Origin: Sphingomonas sp.
GTDB taxonomy: Bacteria; Pseudomonadota; Alphaproteobacteria; Sphingomonadales; Sphingomonadaceae
Length of the DNA: 7,159 nucleotides
Direction: 5' to 3'
Assembly: GCA_019747165.1 (NCBI GenBank)
Contig: JAIERC010000429.1
Location: forward strand, 1 to 7,159
The notes under the pieces: generated by a model
What the model was told of the DNA's origin: nothing
Databases searched by the model: none
What the model saw: the letters and a program-made list of their open reading frames with translations, nothing else
Shown: positions 7,014 to 7,159 of the stretch, in pieces
Numbering within the stretch: the stretch's first letter is position 1
Layout of the letters: each line of letters begins with the position of its first letter
Program-made: the position numbers and the translations under genes

Positions 7014-7159
7014 TCGGATCGCGGCGATCATCCCCGTTCTCAACGAAGCGCCGTCGCTAGCGCTGCTGCTCCCTGAGATACCCGACTGGGTCGATGAAAT
7101 CATCGTCGTCGATAATGGCTCCACCGACGGCAGCGCCCACGTCGCGCAGGCGCTTGGGG
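7000..7159 (+). CDS. Family 2 glycosyltransferase, 5' part only
   Basis: Only the first 53 codons are in the window. IAAIIPVLNEAPSL (about 7-20) is the standard GT2 N-terminal strand and NE motif. DEIIVVDNGSTDGS (about 34-47) is the nucleotide-binding VD-x-GSTDGT motif. The spacing and the phrase PDWVDEIIVVDNGSTDG resemble dolichyl- or polyprenyl-phosphate sugar synthases, which transfer a sugar from an NDP donor to a lipid carrier at the cytoplasmic membrane face. The TIGR04283 arsenosugar-associated GT2 group usually has a VDGGS-type motif there, so this is probably not that group, though the fragment is too short to be sure. The ATG at 7000 overlaps the end of the GT-C gene and has GGA 6 bases upstream. 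The rest lies beyond the window. Confidence 0.85.
   Translation, partial: MRGGNRIAAIIPVLNEAPSLALLLPEIPDWVDEIIVVDNGSTDGSAHVAQALG

Noticed and set aside
1..7159. CRISPR array, tRNA, rRNA, transposase or IS ends
   Set aside because: Reading both strands I saw no regularly spaced direct repeats, no tRNA-like or rRNA sequence and no transposase or integrase motif.

Overview
The window looks like part of an alphaproteobacterial chromosome, most likely a sphingomonad. That placement is inferred from the roughly 60-67% GC of the right part, the codon use and the gene types; there is no rRNA or marker gene to confirm it. The window has two unlike halves.

Left part (1 to about 2140): two AraC-type transcriptional regulators lie in tandem on the minus strand. 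The upstream one (819-1727) is complete. The downstream one starts at a GTG at 730 behind a strong GGAGG ribosome binding site and runs off the left edge of the window, so only its first 243 codons are present, ending inside the DNA-binding domain. Part of it (301-480) is only about 40% GC by hand count, which suggests acquired DNA. A gene-poor stretch of about 410 bp (1728-2140) separates the regulators from the plus-strand genes.

Right part (2141 to the right edge): six plus-strand genes are packed into one apparent operon. Three junctions are 4-base ATGA/GTGA stop-start overlaps, one gap is 13 bp and one overlap is 14 bp. In order they are: a DUF2064/TIGR04282 transferase (the family named for arsenosugar biosynthesis); a kinase that matches S-methyl-5-thioribose kinase (MtnK) motif for motif; a divergent inosine-uridine-type nucleoside hydrolase; an exported DUF547 protein; a multi-membrane-span GT-C glycosyltransferase; and the start of a family 2 glycosyltransferase.

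Working hypothesis (inference): the hydrolase cuts the base off a 5'-modified nucleoside, the MtnK-like kinase turns the freed 5-modified ribose into its 1-phosphate, and the TIGR04282 and GT2/GT-C enzymes activate and transfer sugars. The hydrolase plus kinase would do in two steps what a methylthioadenosine-type phosphorylase does in one. The TIGR04282 gene points towards arsenosugar-like chemistry, but no ArsM or radical-SAM ArsS gene lies inside the window, so the substrate is open.
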